Of a stretch of 64,000 nt of DNA, positions 40,555 to 49,098 are shown piece by piece. The notes under the pieces were generated by a model. It was not told the DNA's origin, searched no databases, and saw only the letters and a program-made list of their open reading frames with translations. The translations under genes and the position numbers were made by a program. The number at the start of each line of letters is the position of its first letter. Positions within the stretch are counted from its first letter, which is position 1. The stretch spans positions 62,001 through 126,000 of the forward strand of contig JAFPUM010000002.1 of NCBI GenBank assembly GCA_017395425.1, in the 5' to 3' direction. Source of the DNA: Clostridia bacterium (GTDB taxonomy: Bacteria > Bacillota > Clostridia > Oscillospirales > Acutalibacteraceae).

Positions 40555-40993
40555 TGGTATCAATGGTGTCCATGGTGTCAATGAGCATTGCGTTAGTTTT
40601 ATTTTGAGACGAGCCGAAATAAATCATCACATTGCTCAGTCCGAACACCGGCATACTCAGAAAATACCAGTAGGCGCTGTATTCCGGACAAATCTGCCCG
40701 TAGAGATTGCCGAATTTGTCCGAGTAATCCCATACGCCCATGCCCAGACGCACGTTGACCAGCCACCCCACCGCCAGTTCCGCCGCCGTGACAATCAGAC
40801 AGCCCAGCCCGCAGCGGCTCCACCAGTCGAGCGCATGATGTCTCCGATTGCACCGGTGGAGCAGCGCCGCGCACAGTCCGCCGGTCAGCAGCATGGTCCA
40901 ATGGGTGCGCCCCCGCCAGAGTATCTCGATCAGCCCGTAACACACCGCGCCTGTCAGAAAGAATAGGAAATATTCGCTCTTGCCGCGCCTCAT
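40529..40993 (-). CDS. Putative ABC-transporter type IV membrane protein (PF06541-like)
   Basis: A 154-residue membrane protein of unknown role. It has four likely membrane segments and the conserved spots of the family: Y-G-L-I-E near residue 20, WTMLLTGG, AELAVGWLVNVRLGMGVWDYS, NLYGQICPEYS and YWYFLSMPVFG. The last 20 residues are an atypical Asp/Thr/Ile tail (DTMDTIDTIDTG) encoded by a 9-base tandem repeat. The family's ABC-transporter label comes from databases and is not backed by an ATPase here. It is upstream of murC, whose promoter it contains. Confidence 0.82.
   Translation of the reverse strand: MRRGKSEYFLFFLTGAVCYGLIEILWRGRTHWTMLLTGGLCAALLHRCNRRHHALDWWSRCGLGCLIVTAAELAVGWLVNVRLGMGVWDYSDKFGNLYGQICPEYSAYWYFLSMPVFGLSNVMIYFGSSQNKTNAMLIDTMDTIDTIDTGGKSC
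40547..40582. repeat. Four 9-base tandem repeats
   Basis: GGTGTCAAT, GGTATCAAT, GGTGTCCAT and GGTGTCAAT follow without gaps. Read leftward they are ATTGACACC-type units, so two of them hold a perfect TTGACA. Confidence 0.9.
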
Positions 40994-41130
40994 GTTTCAT
41001 CCCGCTCCGTTTCTCCGAAAGCATTCGGTTCCGGAAGCTAGTGTTCACGGCGCAGCAAGGAATTATGCTGTGAGCAGGCGGCAGCGCGGTTGACAGTTTG
41101 TGGGGCATGATTTGAATGATTTTTCATACA

Positions 41131-41173
41131 AAAACGCCGTTTTCCTTCGCCAAAAAACGCTTGGGAAAACGGC
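41131..41173 (-). terminator. Terminator after the zinc-ribbon membrane protein gene
   Basis: GCCGTTTTCC (41136-41145) and GGAAAACGGC (41164-41173) form a perfect 10-bp stem. On the minus strand it is followed by GTTTTTG, 13 bases after the gene's stop. Confidence 0.8.
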
Positions 41174-41185
41174 ATGTATTATGTC

Positions 41186-42217
41186 TCAGATCACGGTGGT
41201 CGCAAAGCTCACCAGCAGCGTTGCCGCCAGCAATTGCGCGGCATTGCACAGCACCGTATGCCAGAAGGGAAGATCACCGTTTTCGCGGCGCACCAGTTCA
41301 TTGAACAGCCGGAAACTCGCGATTACACCCACGCACAGCAGCAGCCCCGCCACGCGAATCATGATAAAGGAGAGCAGATAGGCACCCGCGCAGGCAGCCG
41401 TCATCGGAAAGAAGGCAATCGCCACCGTGCGCACCAGTGCGCCCAGCCGCGGCTTCTTGCGGTTGATAGACAGCAGTCCGTAGCCGCAGCCCACCGTCGC
41501 GCAGAACAGCGCCGCCATCATGAGCAGCGAAAAGAGGAACAGACCGAACAGATTGCCGAAGGTCAACCCGTTGGTCGTGCTCACCAGCATGACCGCATAC
41601 GAGCCGAGTACCTTCTCCACCAGCCATGTAAAGCCGCTGCCGTACATACCCGCCAGACAAAGCGCTCCCAGCACCCCATTCAGGCTTGCAAAAATCGCCC
41701 ATAAGTACATGTCGCCCTTCATCACACGGTCCGCCGCCGCAAACGGCTCATTCCGGAAGAAGGTCACGGCGCAGTCCAGCCAGTCCTTTGCCATTTCGCC
41801 CGCATTGGGCGCGGTCTTGCGCGGCGCTGTCGACGCGGCAGGCGCGGGCTGCGCCGCAGAACCGGTATTGCCATAACCGTTATCATTCCCGTAATTGCCA
41901 TAATTTCCGTAGCTTCCGTCGCTTCCGCCGTTATAACCGCCGCTGTAACTGTCGTAACCGGTGCCGCTGTCGGCAGGCTGCGGCGCATAAGCCGGCTCCT
42001 TCACCTCTTCGGCATAGGGAATGGCGGCGTCGGTCTCACCGGTGATATCGGAAGACGCGGGGGTATCGGTTCCGTCGCTGCCGTCACCGTATGAATTGTC
42101 ATACCCGTACACCTGCGGCTGGTCAAAAATACCGTCTACACTGTAAGAAGCGTCGCAATTGGGGCAATGCCCGTCCTCTCTCAGAAGTGCGCCGCATCTG
42201 CTGCAAAACTGGCTCAT
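41186..42217 (-). CDS. Zinc-ribbon membrane protein, unknown function
   Basis: A 343-residue protein in three parts. The N-terminus is a zinc ribbon with Cys5, Cys8, Cys18 and Cys21 (CSRCG, then HCPNC). Residues about 25-135 form a low-complexity Gly/Tyr/Asn/Ser/Asp linker with repeats such as YGNYGNYG. The rest is a membrane domain with about five hydrophobic segments, including YLWAIFASLNGVLGALCL and ALLVSFATTVI at the end. Such zinc-ribbon plus Yip1-like or DUF-type proteins are common in Firmicutes but have no proven function. GAGGAG precedes the ATG. It follows the solute-binding protein gene by 38 bases. Confidence 0.85.
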   Translation of the reverse strand: MSQFCSRCGALLREDGHCPNCDASYSVDGIFDQPQVYGYDNSYGDGSDGTDTPASSDITGETDAAIPYAEEVKEPAYAPQPADSGTGYDSYSGGYNGGSDGSYGNYGNYGNDNGYGNTGSAAQPAPAASTAPRKTAPNAGEMAKDWLDCAVTFFRNEPFAAADRVMKGDMYLWAIFASLNGVLGALCLAGMYGSGFTWLVEKVLGSYAVMLVSTTNGLTFGNLFGLFLFSLLMMAALFCATVGCGYGLLSINRKKPRLGALVRTVAIAFFPMTAACAGAYLLSFIMIRVAGLLLCVGVIASFRLFNELVRRENGDLPFWHTVLCNAAQLLAATLLVSFATTVI

Positions 42218-42255
42218 TTGTCATTCTCCTCATTGTTTGATATTGATATTTGACT

Positions 42256-43635
42256 TTACGGCAATTCCCCTACCACCAGATCGGGAAATGCCGCTCTCAC
42301 GGAGGTCTTGAAATCGTCCAGCGCCTGATCGGCGGATTTCAGTCCCCCCGCGTATTCATCCATACCGGTTCGGAACAGTGCTTCCAACGCGCCGTCATAC
42401 ACCGTCATGTGGCTCATATCGATATCCCTCGCCGCGAGTGAAAGCTGCTGATAGTAATTCTGCCCGCCGATAAAGGAATCCTCAAACTGCGGGTCAAAGC
42501 GTATCTGGGATACCACCTCGCTGCTGGCGGCAAATTCGCCCGTGGTGCGGAAATACCTGACCGATTGTTCCAGCCGGTCGGGGTCATCCGTACAGGCGGT
42601 AAAGAGCGAAATGAATTCGCCTGCCGCATCCTTGTGACGGCTGCCGCTGTATGCTGCCAGCCAGCTTCCGCCCCAGCTGTAACGCGCCGGTCCGGGAATC
42701 ACCGCCCAGTCGCCATAGCTCCCCTCACCGGGGATCGCCCCCCCGCAGGCGGGTTTCATCACATACAGCAGTCCGATTCCCGACGTGAAATAGCCGAATA
42801 CGCTTCGGCTGTCGCTGATGCCTTTCAGCCACGCCTCCGACCATTGCTCGGCATTGTAGATCAGGTGTTCCTGCGCCATACGTCCCACATAACCGACATA
42901 CGCCATACGGCGGTTGCTGATGACCAGCTGATCGTTTACCACCCACGGCGTGTCGTCCTCCGCGAGGAAGGGACGCATCATATCCTCCTGTCCCGCCAGC
43001 ATCCGCGTCTTGCCGGACGACTGCGTGTCAATCTTCTTGGCAACCGCGTAAAAGCCGTCCCAGTCCGAAAGCATCGCCTGCACCTCGTCAGGCTTGTCGG
43101 TGCCCAGATAAACCTGCGCCATCGAGCGCCGGTAGAGAAACACACCCGGATCGGTCTGCCAGCCTACTGCCCGCACCACACCGTTCTTGTCGGAAGCTGC
43201 CTGCACGGCACAGCGGTAATAGCGCTCCGGCGAAACCGTCAGTCCCAGCTCCCCCACGTCAGCCATGAGATCGGATTCCACATAACTGCGTATATTGTCA
43301 GGCGACAGCATAAAGACGTCGGGAACACCCTGTTTTTTCGCGAGCGCGTCTGTCAACTCCGCGTCAAAGTCACTGACATTGACCACACGGATATGCGCGG
43401 CAAATTTTACCCGCAGGGGAAGCGTTTTGAGAAAATCCTCCATCTCCCGTTTGTACTCCTCCGAATACACCCATACCGTGATCGGCTCCTTCGGCGTACA
43501 GGCGGCAAGGGGAAGCACTGCGGAAACGCAGAAACCGCCTGCCAGAAGTCCCGCCGCTGCCCGTCGCGGGCATATGCGGGTCAAACGGCGGATGCCGGCA
43601 TCACACGCTGTCAAAAGCATCTGAAAAAAACGCAA
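42256..43635 (-). CDS. Extracellular solute-binding lipoprotein (ABC type)
   Basis: Predicted membrane-anchored binding protein of 459 residues, cluster of sugar-type solute-binding proteins. A signal peptide ends in the lipobox LAAC with Cys46. The mature start KEPITVWVYSEEYKREMEDF and then VPDVFMLSPDNIRSYVESDL fit the family's periplasmic-binding fold. The start is TTG at 43635, because AAAGGAGAG lies six bases before it, whereas the ATG five codons later is too distant. No permease or ATPase genes are adjacent, so its transporter partner must be elsewhere or it is an orphan. Confidence 0.85.
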   Translation of the reverse strand: MRFFQMLLTACDAGIRRLTRICPRRAAAGLLAGGFCVSAVLPLAACTPKEPITVWVYSEEYKREMEDFLKTLPLRVKFAAHIRVVNVSDFDAELTDALAKKQGVPDVFMLSPDNIRSYVESDLMADVGELGLTVSPERYYRCAVQAASDKNGVVRAVGWQTDPGVFLYRRSMAQVYLGTDKPDEVQAMLSDWDGFYAVAKKIDTQSSGKTRMLAGQEDMMRPFLAEDDTPWVVNDQLVISNRRMAYVGYVGRMAQEHLIYNAEQWSEAWLKGISDSRSVFGYFTSGIGLLYVMKPACGGAIPGEGSYGDWAVIPGPARYSWGGSWLAAYSGSRHKDAAGEFISLFTACTDDPDRLEQSVRYFRTTGEFAASSEVVSQIRFDPQFEDSFIGGQNYYQQLSLAARDIDMSHMTVYDGALEALFRTGMDEYAGGLKSADQALDDFKTSVRAAFPDLVVGELP

Positions 43636-43731
43636 ATATTTCTCTCCTTTTGGGACACGATAACATCAGCTATCCGTTTGCACGGTTGTATCATTGTGTC
43701 ATGGTTTCGCCTGTGTATCCGTATTGCTATC

Positions 43732-43760
43732 AGTATAACGCATATTATACCAAGTTACAA
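43732..43760 (-). promoter_or_regulatory. SigA promoter of the solute-binding protein gene
   Basis: On the minus strand TTGTAA (43755-43760) and TATACT (43732-43737) are separated by 17 bases. A second TATAAT lies inside the spacer and could shift the start. Confidence 0.65.
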
Positions 43761-43801
43761 GTAGAAATATATGAATAATTTATAAAAACGGGAGGAACCG
43801 G

Positions 43802-44887
43802 ATGAAAACAGAACATCTCCCGCCTCTCAGAACACTTGTCACGCTGCTGCTGTACATCGTACTCACCGTCGCAGCGGTTCTCGGCATCCGATATTTGCTG
43901 CCGGTCATCATGCCCTTTCTGTTCGGACTGGGCGTCGCGTCACTGGTACAGCGTCCCGCCGCGCTGCTCTCTTCCCGGCTGCCCCGCCTTTCCCATAAGA
44001 CCTGCTGTCTGCTGCTCACCGCCGCGCTGCTGCTCATCGCCACAGCGCTGCTGTCGGTACTGATCTGTTCGCTGGCGGGCAATTTTGTCTCCTTCTGCCC
44101 GGACATTCCCGCCCATATGGCACATGCCCGCCGCGTCATCGCGCAGGCGGCTTCTTCGGGCGGAGACGGCTCCTGGGGACGGTTTGTGGGCGCACTGGCG
44201 ACAGGCGCCGGATGGACCATGGATTTTCTTTCCGAAAATTACCGGCAGTACGTCCCCTCCGTGCTGGCACGTTCGGGCGGGATGCTGCGTCGCCTGCCGT
44301 CGCTGGTGACAGCGGTGTTCTTCGGCGGATTGGCGGCACTCTTTGCCTGCGGCGATCTGCCCCGGCTGCGCCGCACGTTCAGGGAGTTGCTTCCTCCCGA
44401 AGCGTCGCGCACGGTTTCCCGCCTGCTTCATGCCGCTGCCCGCACAGTCGCCGCCCTGCTGCGCACCTACGGCACCCTCATGGGCATTACCATGGCGGAG
44501 CTGACCGCCGGATTCAGCCTCATCCGCCTGATGGGATACGACACCGGTCCGATACTCACCGCCGCTCTGGTCATCTCACTGGTAGACGTACTGCCTGTAC
44601 TGGGAACCGGTACGGTTCTGATTCCATGGGGACTGCTGGAAATCCTGACGGGCAGTCCGCCGCTCGGTCTGATGCTGCTGGGTATGGCGGTTATCATCGG
44701 TCTGGTGCGCAATTATCTGGAGCCAAAACTCATCGCCCGCCGTCTCAGGCTGCCGCCGTTCCTGACCCTCGCGGCGGTGTATACAGGCGGCAAGCTGTTT
44801 GGCGCAGCGGGTATCCTGCTGCTTCCGCTTCTCCTGCTCACCGCGCGGGAATATGCGGATGACGCCAAAAATGCCGCAGACCCGTAA
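43802..44887 (+). CDS. AI-2E family / YtvI-like membrane protein
   Basis: A 361-residue integral membrane protein with about seven to eight hydrophobic segments. The C-terminal family core is present: ITMAELTAGFSLIRLMGYD, LVDVLPVLGTGTVLIPWG, then LVRNYLEPKLIARRLRLPP. This resembles the sporulation protein YtvI branch of the AI-2E (PF01594) family. Its transported substrate is unknown. GGAGGAA precedes the ATG. A YtvI role fits a spore former (yabP-yabQ are nearby), but family members are hard to tell apart by eye. Confidence 0.85.
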   Translation: MKTEHLPPLRTLVTLLLYIVLTVAAVLGIRYLLPVIMPFLFGLGVASLVQRPAALLSSRLPRLSHKTCCLLLTAALLLIATALLSVLICSLAGNFVSFCPDIPAHMAHARRVIAQAASSGGDGSWGRFVGALATGAGWTMDFLSENYRQYVPSVLARSGGMLRRLPSLVTAVFFGGLAALFACGDLPRLRRTFRELLPPEASRTVSRLLHAAARTVAALLRTYGTLMGITMAELTAGFSLIRLMGYDTGPILTAALVISLVDVLPVLGTGTVLIPWGLLEILTGSPPLGLMLLGMAVIIGLVRNYLEPKLIARRLRLPPFLTLAAVYTGGKLFGAAGILLLPLLLLTAREYADDAKNAADP

Positions 44888-44896
44888 GTCTGCGGC
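44873..44896 (-). terminator. Terminator of the leftward gene, overlapping the YtvI-like stop
   Basis: GCCGCAGAC (44873-44881) pairs with GTCTGCGGC (44888-44896). On the minus strand ATTTTTGG follows, making an intrinsic terminator. The loop contains the stop codon of the rightward gene. Confidence 0.75.
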
Positions 44897-44935
44897 AAAA
44901 AAGCATCGCCGTATTCCAAAACAACATGCCGCGGA

Positions 44936-45217
44936 TTACGAAAGCTCCTTCGGTTTCTTTTCGGAGATGATGCCCGCCACCGCCTGATACATCCGGATAA
45001 ACGCCATCGCCAGAAAAATCAGGATAATCAGATAGGGTACGACCCTCGGAAATCCCTGATATACACCGCTGGACAAACCGTATATTACCAAAAATACCAG
45101 TATCAGATACACAGCGGAAGCCACAGCCGCGCGTATCCGAAGAAGATTGTTGCGAATGCGTTCGGAACCTTCTGACACATCGGACGAACCGACGTTTTTC
45201 CACCTGGTTTCAGCCAT
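44936..45217 (-). CDS. Small two-segment membrane protein, unknown function
   Basis: A 93-residue protein not assigned to a family. A polar, charged N-terminus (about 28 residues) precedes two membrane segments, about residues 32-50 and 60-74, and ends with a basic tail (EKKPKE). The ATG at 45217 has GGGAGG eight bases upstream; the open frame continues upstream but only as overlap with the Sel1-repeat gene. It is downstream of that gene by 26 bases and probably on the same transcript. Confidence 0.75.
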   Translation of the reverse strand: MAETRWKNVGSSDVSEGSERIRNNLLRIRAAVASAVYLILVFLVIYGLSSGVYQGFPRVVPYLIILIFLAMAFIRMYQAVAGIISEKKPKELS

Positions 45218-45243
45218 ATTGTCATGCCTCCCGTCCGATTTTG

Positions 45244-45978
45244 TCACATAACGCCCGGAAAACCCAGCGCCATCAGCGCCTGATTGGCTTCCGCCATCCC
45301 CGCTTTGGCGGCACGGCGATACCATCCCGCCGCTTCTGCCAGATCCTGTTCCACTCCGCGTCCTTCCTGACAGCACAGACCGTAGATAAACTGTGCCTGC
45401 GGATAACCGCTTTTGGCGGATTCCAGCAGCATTGCCGCGCCGTGAAGCGTTTCCTCTTCCGTGCGGTTTTCCTTCGTCACCAGCCGGGAACCGAGATAAT
45501 AACACGCCTCCGGCTGCTTGCGCATAACCGCCTTTTGCAGATATTCCATGGACTTGGCGCCGTCCGCGGCAACGCCGATGCCGTTGCCGTAGAAAATCGC
45601 CAGATTGAACATTGCGTCAGGGATACCGCCTTCCGCTGCCTCAATGAAATACCGGGCTGCCATCGCTTCATTCTTATCCAGACCGCATACACCCTGCGTA
45701 TAACAGACCCCCAATTTATACTGCGCGGGGGCAAAATCCTGCAGGGCAGCTTTCTTCCAGCATTCCACAGCCGCCTGCTCGTCTTTTTCCACACCGTCGC
45801 CGTTCATCAGATACACGCCGTAATCGGTCAGCGCGGCGGCACTGCCTCTGTCGGCGGCAATCTTGATCACCTTGGCTGCCTCCGCGTAATCCGGCTCCTC
45901 ACCGTCCGAACCTTCGTGCAGCGCAAACGCCAGTTCGCAAAGTTCCTCGTCCGTCATTTTTTCATAATCCATCGCCAT
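45244..45978 (-). CDS. Sel1-repeat (TPR-like) protein
   Basis: A 244-residue soluble helical protein built from about six Sel1-like repeats of 36-40 residues, each with an Ala-rich pair of helices, for example CWKKAALQDFAPAQYKLGVC and GWYRRAAKAGMAEANQAL. Such repeats bind other proteins. No signal peptide is seen. The ATG at 45978 (MAMDYEK) has GGGGAGA nine bases upstream; a TTG at 46002 would add eight residues. It lies just after a HAD gene and before a small membrane protein gene. Confidence 0.9.
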   Translation of the reverse strand: MAMDYEKMTDEELCELAFALHEGSDGEEPDYAEAAKVIKIAADRGSAAALTDYGVYLMNGDGVEKDEQAAVECWKKAALQDFAPAQYKLGVCYTQGVCGLDKNEAMAARYFIEAAEGGIPDAMFNLAIFYGNGIGVAADGAKSMEYLQKAVMRKQPEACYYLGSRLVTKENRTEEETLHGAAMLLESAKSGYPQAQFIYGLCCQEGRGVEQDLAEAAGWYRRAAKAGMAEANQALMALGFPGVM

Positions 45979-46011
45979 TTGCTTTTGTCTCCCCACATTC
46001 AATATAATCGT

Positions 46012-46752
46012 TTACGGTTCCAGCGCTTCCATGATGCCCCGCAGTTCCTCCCACGAATCCACCTGCAAGCCCGTTTTTAACGCGCATTCCTGATCATAGC
46101 GCAGAAACGCCCGATACCACACCGGCGTCATGCCCGCGGCTGCCGACCCTTCCAGATCGGGGATGAACTGATCGCCGCAGAACCATACATCTTCCGCCGG
46201 TACGCCTGCCTTCGCCAATGCCGCTTCAAAGATATGCGGGCTGGGCTTGCGGAACAGGTAGTCGCACGAAGAAATCACAAACGCAAACGACGCGCCGGGC
46301 AGACAGCCCTCTATGCGCCGCCGCAGCGTTTCGCCGCAGAAGGAAAGGTTGCTCACCACGCCGGTACCGATGCCCTGCGTTCCCAGCCAGTCCAGAAATT
46401 CCGCCGCGCCGTCAGTTGCCTGACAGGGATTGGCGGCATTCCAGAACGGCAGTTCCCAGTCGCGCAGATCGCCTTCCAGTCCGATGCACCGGCGGGTCAG
46501 AAGAAAGCGGATGAAGCTCTCCTCACTGCATTCCGTAAGGCGTTTGTGCCGCGTGGCGGGATCGCACCGTCCCAACTCCCGGTTAAGTTCCTCCGCGTCG
46601 TGCTGGAGCTGCGTGCCGGTCACACCCTGCGGGTTGGAAACGGCGTGACGGAGCAGTTCATCGTAACCGCGCGCGCCGTCAAAGGCATCTTCCCTGACCA
46701 GCGTCTGACCGTAGTCAAACAGAATGAATTTGGGTTTTTTCAGCACGTTCAT
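46012..46752 (-). CDS. HAD-superfamily hydrolase (second copy)
   Basis: A 246-residue cytoplasmic phosphatase of unknown substrate. Motif I reads FILFDYGQTLVRED, where the second aspartate of the common DxD is replaced by glycine-glutamine (D-Y-G-Q), which would weaken or alter phosphatase activity. Motif II is GVVSNLSF, motif III the lysine in FRKPSPHIF, and motif IV FCGDQFIPDLEGSAAAG. Several YjjG-like proteins show D-Y-G-x at this place, so it may still be active. AGGGGG precedes the ATG. The promoter is at 46800-46828. Confidence 0.88.
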   Translation of the reverse strand: MNVLKKPKFILFDYGQTLVREDAFDGARGYDELLRHAVSNPQGVTGTQLQHDAEELNRELGRCDPATRHKRLTECSEESFIRFLLTRRCIGLEGDLRDWELPFWNAANPCQATDGAAEFLDWLGTQGIGTGVVSNLSFCGETLRRRIEGCLPGASFAFVISSCDYLFRKPSPHIFEAALAKAGVPAEDVWFCGDQFIPDLEGSAAAGMTPVWYRAFLRYDQECALKTGLQVDSWEELRGIMEALEP

Positions 46753-46799
46753 TTGCCCCCTGTCTCCGTCCTTCCCCGTAAATTCGTGTCGTGCCGGTA

Positions 46800-46828
46800 A
46801 TTATAGCACATTCCCGCACAACTTACAA
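46800..46828 (-). promoter_or_regulatory. SigA promoter of the HAD gene
   Basis: On the minus strand TTGTAA (46823-46828) and TATAAT (46800-46805) are separated by 17 bases, with a TGC extension before the -10. Confidence 0.75.
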
Positions 46829-46846
46829 GGGGAATTTCATGAATTT

Positions 46847-48064
46847 TTATCGGTATTCCTCGCCCGCCTTAAAGCTGTAAATCGGCTTGATCACCCGATC
46901 CACCGTGACGGTCGGCGCGATATTGTCCAGAATATCCTCCATCCGTTTATACGCCATGGGGCATTCATCGAGCGTCTCGGCGCTGACCGACGTGGTATAG
47001 ACCCCTGCCATTTCCTTCCGGAAAGCAGATACCGTAAAGCTCTCGCGTGCCTTTTTGCGGCTCATCAGGCGTCCCGCGCCGTGCGGTGCGGATTGGTTCC
47101 AATCGGGATTGCCCTTGCCGGTGCAGAGCAGACACCCGTCCCGCATATTGAGAGGGATGATCAGTCTTTCGCCTGCCCGCGCCGAAACAGCGCCCTTGCG
47201 GAGAATCATATTCTCGGTATCAATGTAATTGTGAACGGTCGTGAACTGACCGTCGGTTTTGAGCTTCATGCCGCGGATGATCTCGTCCATCATTGCCTGA
47301 CGGCTCAGCATGGCAAAGCGCTGGACAATCGCCATATCGTGCATATAGCTTTCAAAAAGAGAACCGCTGACATATGCCAGCGACTGCGGCACATCGACGG
47401 TCAGACCGCCCTTGAGCACCTCCAGCGCCGCTTCAATCTCCGTGTCCCGCCCCTGTTCCTTATAAGACGCAATGAGCCTGCGGACTTCGTCCTGCGGCGC
47501 GGCATTCAGGCTTTTCCACGCGCATTTCTGGTAATATGTCGCCACTTCCAGTCCCAGATGACGGCTGCCCGAATGAATGACCAGATAAATGCCGCCGTCC
47601 GCATCCTTATCGGCTTCAATGAAGTGGTTGCCGCCGCCCAGCGTCCCCAGACTGCGATATGCCTTGCCGATATCCACCTTTCCGGCGCAGTGCAGCTCGC
47701 TGAGGTCAATCTCCTCCGCGAAGGCGTGAGCGCTGCCCCGGATATGAAACCCGGCGGGAATGGCGGCACGGATGAGCTTATCGAGTTTCTGCACCTCCAT
47801 AAATTTGTTTTTCACCTTCAGCACTTCCATCCCGCACCCGATATCCACGCCCACCAGATTGGGCACCGCCGTGTCGGTTACGGTCATGGTCGTGCCGATG
47901 GTACAGCCCGCCCCCGCGTGAACATCGGGCATAATGCGGATTTGCGCGCCCTGCGTAAAAGGCTGGTCGCAGAGCGTCTGTATCTGACGCAGCGCCTCTT
48001 CTTCCACCACGTCGGTAAACACCTTGGCGGAATTATATGTTCCTGTCACTATCCGTTCTGTCAA
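46847..48064 (-). CDS. rtcB: RtcB-family RNA ligase
   Basis: Joins RNA ends (2',3'-cyclic phosphate or 3'-phosphate with 5'-OH) using GTP and Mn. The 405 residues carry the metal-site segment VGVDIGCGM (Asp74, Cys77), PDVHAGAGC upstream, LGGGNHFIE, HSGSRHLG and the guanylated-histidine region APHGAGRLMSR. The start is TTG at 48064, with AGGAG nine to ten bases upstream; no ATG is closer. No archease, rtcA or prfH gene is adjacent, so its natural substrate (tRNA or rRNA repair) is unclear. Confidence 0.95.
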   Translation of the reverse strand: MTERIVTGTYNSAKVFTDVVEEEALRQIQTLCDQPFTQGAQIRIMPDVHAGAGCTIGTTMTVTDTAVPNLVGVDIGCGMEVLKVKNKFMEVQKLDKLIRAAIPAGFHIRGSAHAFAEEIDLSELHCAGKVDIGKAYRSLGTLGGGNHFIEADKDADGGIYLVIHSGSRHLGLEVATYYQKCAWKSLNAAPQDEVRRLIASYKEQGRDTEIEAALEVLKGGLTVDVPQSLAYVSGSLFESYMHDMAIVQRFAMLSRQAMMDEIIRGMKLKTDGQFTTVHNYIDTENMILRKGAVSARAGERLIIPLNMRDGCLLCTGKGNPDWNQSAPHGAGRLMSRKKARESFTVSAFRKEMAGVYTTSVSAETLDECPMAYKRMEDILDNIAPTVTVDRVIKPIYSFKAGEEYR

Positions 48065-48094
48065 TTTCTGTCACTCCTATCGTATCGGAAAAAT

Positions 48095-48134
48095 GAAAAA
48101 ACCGCTGTACGATATGTATGATATCGCACAGCGG
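48095..48134 (-). terminator. Terminator after the decarboxylase-like gene
   Basis: CCGCTGT (48102-48108) pairs with ACAGCGG (48128-48134), and CGATAT (48110-48115) with ATATCG (48121-48126) inside it. On the minus strand TTTTTT follows. It separates this gene from rtcB. Confidence 0.9.
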
Positions 48135-48187
48135 CACAAAAATCAATATGGCAGGTCTTAAAAAATTCTTAAGAATGAATCGTTCCC

Positions 48188-48988
48188 TTATCCCATCGCA
48201 ATAGCAATGCCGATCTTTTCGCCCTGATGCACGCGGGTTTCCAATCCCTCACGGGTATTGACCATGATCTCGTCATCGGGGAACATCATACCCTTCTTGA
48301 ACAGCATCAGAATCCCCGCGCCGCCGCAGAGAAACCGTCCCTTTTCCTGTCCCTTGGCAAAGACCAGACTGTCATCCCCCGCAAATTGCTCCACGCCCTT
48401 GGCGTTGCCGCACGTTTCCACCTGTGCCATGCCAAAGAAATGTTTCGTGTCCATAAAGGTGCAGCTCCGCGCGTTAAAGAACATGCTGTCTTCCATATTC
48501 TTTTCGGCTGCCAGCGTGAAACGGTCGCCGCACGCGCCGTCATCGGGATACACAAACCGATGGGGATCCCCCTCCCCCAGCCGCAGAATGAGCGCCATTC
48601 CCTCATGAAAATCCCTGGCACGGCTGTCGCCGCCCAGCAGCTTCCTGACCGAATACATATGATTTCCCACGGGAATCAGTCCCATGCTGTTGATAAAATG
48701 TGCCGTAATATAACCGTCGCACGGCGCAATCAGGCTGTTGGGAGCCATATCCACGGGTCGTGCGCCTTCGGCAAAAGCACGGGACAGATAATCGGCAAAG
48801 CTCTCATATGCCGCCGCGTCAGACGGCTGACAGTCCGAAAGCGTCACGCCGTATTTTTCCATATGACTTTTGATCTCCGCGCGGACAAACAGCCCGCCTT
48901 TCATCACTTTGGCGGACTGGGGACGATAGCTGCCCAAATCTGCCTTCACCACCGGCCTCCAGCCGTAGCCTTTCACTTCATCGCTCAT
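48188..48988 (-). CDS. Phosphatidylserine decarboxylase-like protein lacking the processing serine
   Basis: A 266-residue protein with the whole fold of phosphatidylserine decarboxylase. Seen are YESFADYLSRAF, the Asp in APCDGYI (Asp91), the His in GDPHRFVYPDDG (His143), and the C-terminal RFLCGGAGILMLFKKG followed by VHQGEKIGI. In active enzymes the last motif is G(G)ST, whose serine is cut to make the pyruvoyl group. Here it is Gly-Gly-Ala-Gly (222-225), so self-cleavage appears impossible. No membrane anchor is visible. Start: ATG at 48988 or 48997; GGAGG lies before both. Confidence 0.8.
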   Translation of the reverse strand: MSDEVKGYGWRPVVKADLGSYRPQSAKVMKGGLFVRAEIKSHMEKYGVTLSDCQPSDAAAYESFADYLSRAFAEGARPVDMAPNSLIAPCDGYITAHFINSMGLIPVGNHMYSVRKLLGGDSRARDFHEGMALILRLGEGDPHRFVYPDDGACGDRFTLAAEKNMEDSMFFNARSCTFMDTKHFFGMAQVETCGNAKGVEQFAGDDSLVFAKGQEKGRFLCGGAGILMLFKKGMMFPDDEIMVNTREGLETRVHQGEKIGIAIAMG

Positions 48989-49098
48989 AGGTGTCATGCC
49001 CTCCGTCAGCAGGATTTGTCTTTATTATACATAATCCCGGTCAAAATGTAAAGAAAAATGTCGCTCATTTTTCAAAAAGTTCCGGCGTCTCACGCCGC

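Noticed and set aside
46012..46752. Second HAD protein considered inactive because motif I is DYGQ
   Set aside because: Related active HAD proteins can vary here; sequence alone does not prove loss of activity, so it is listed only as a feature.
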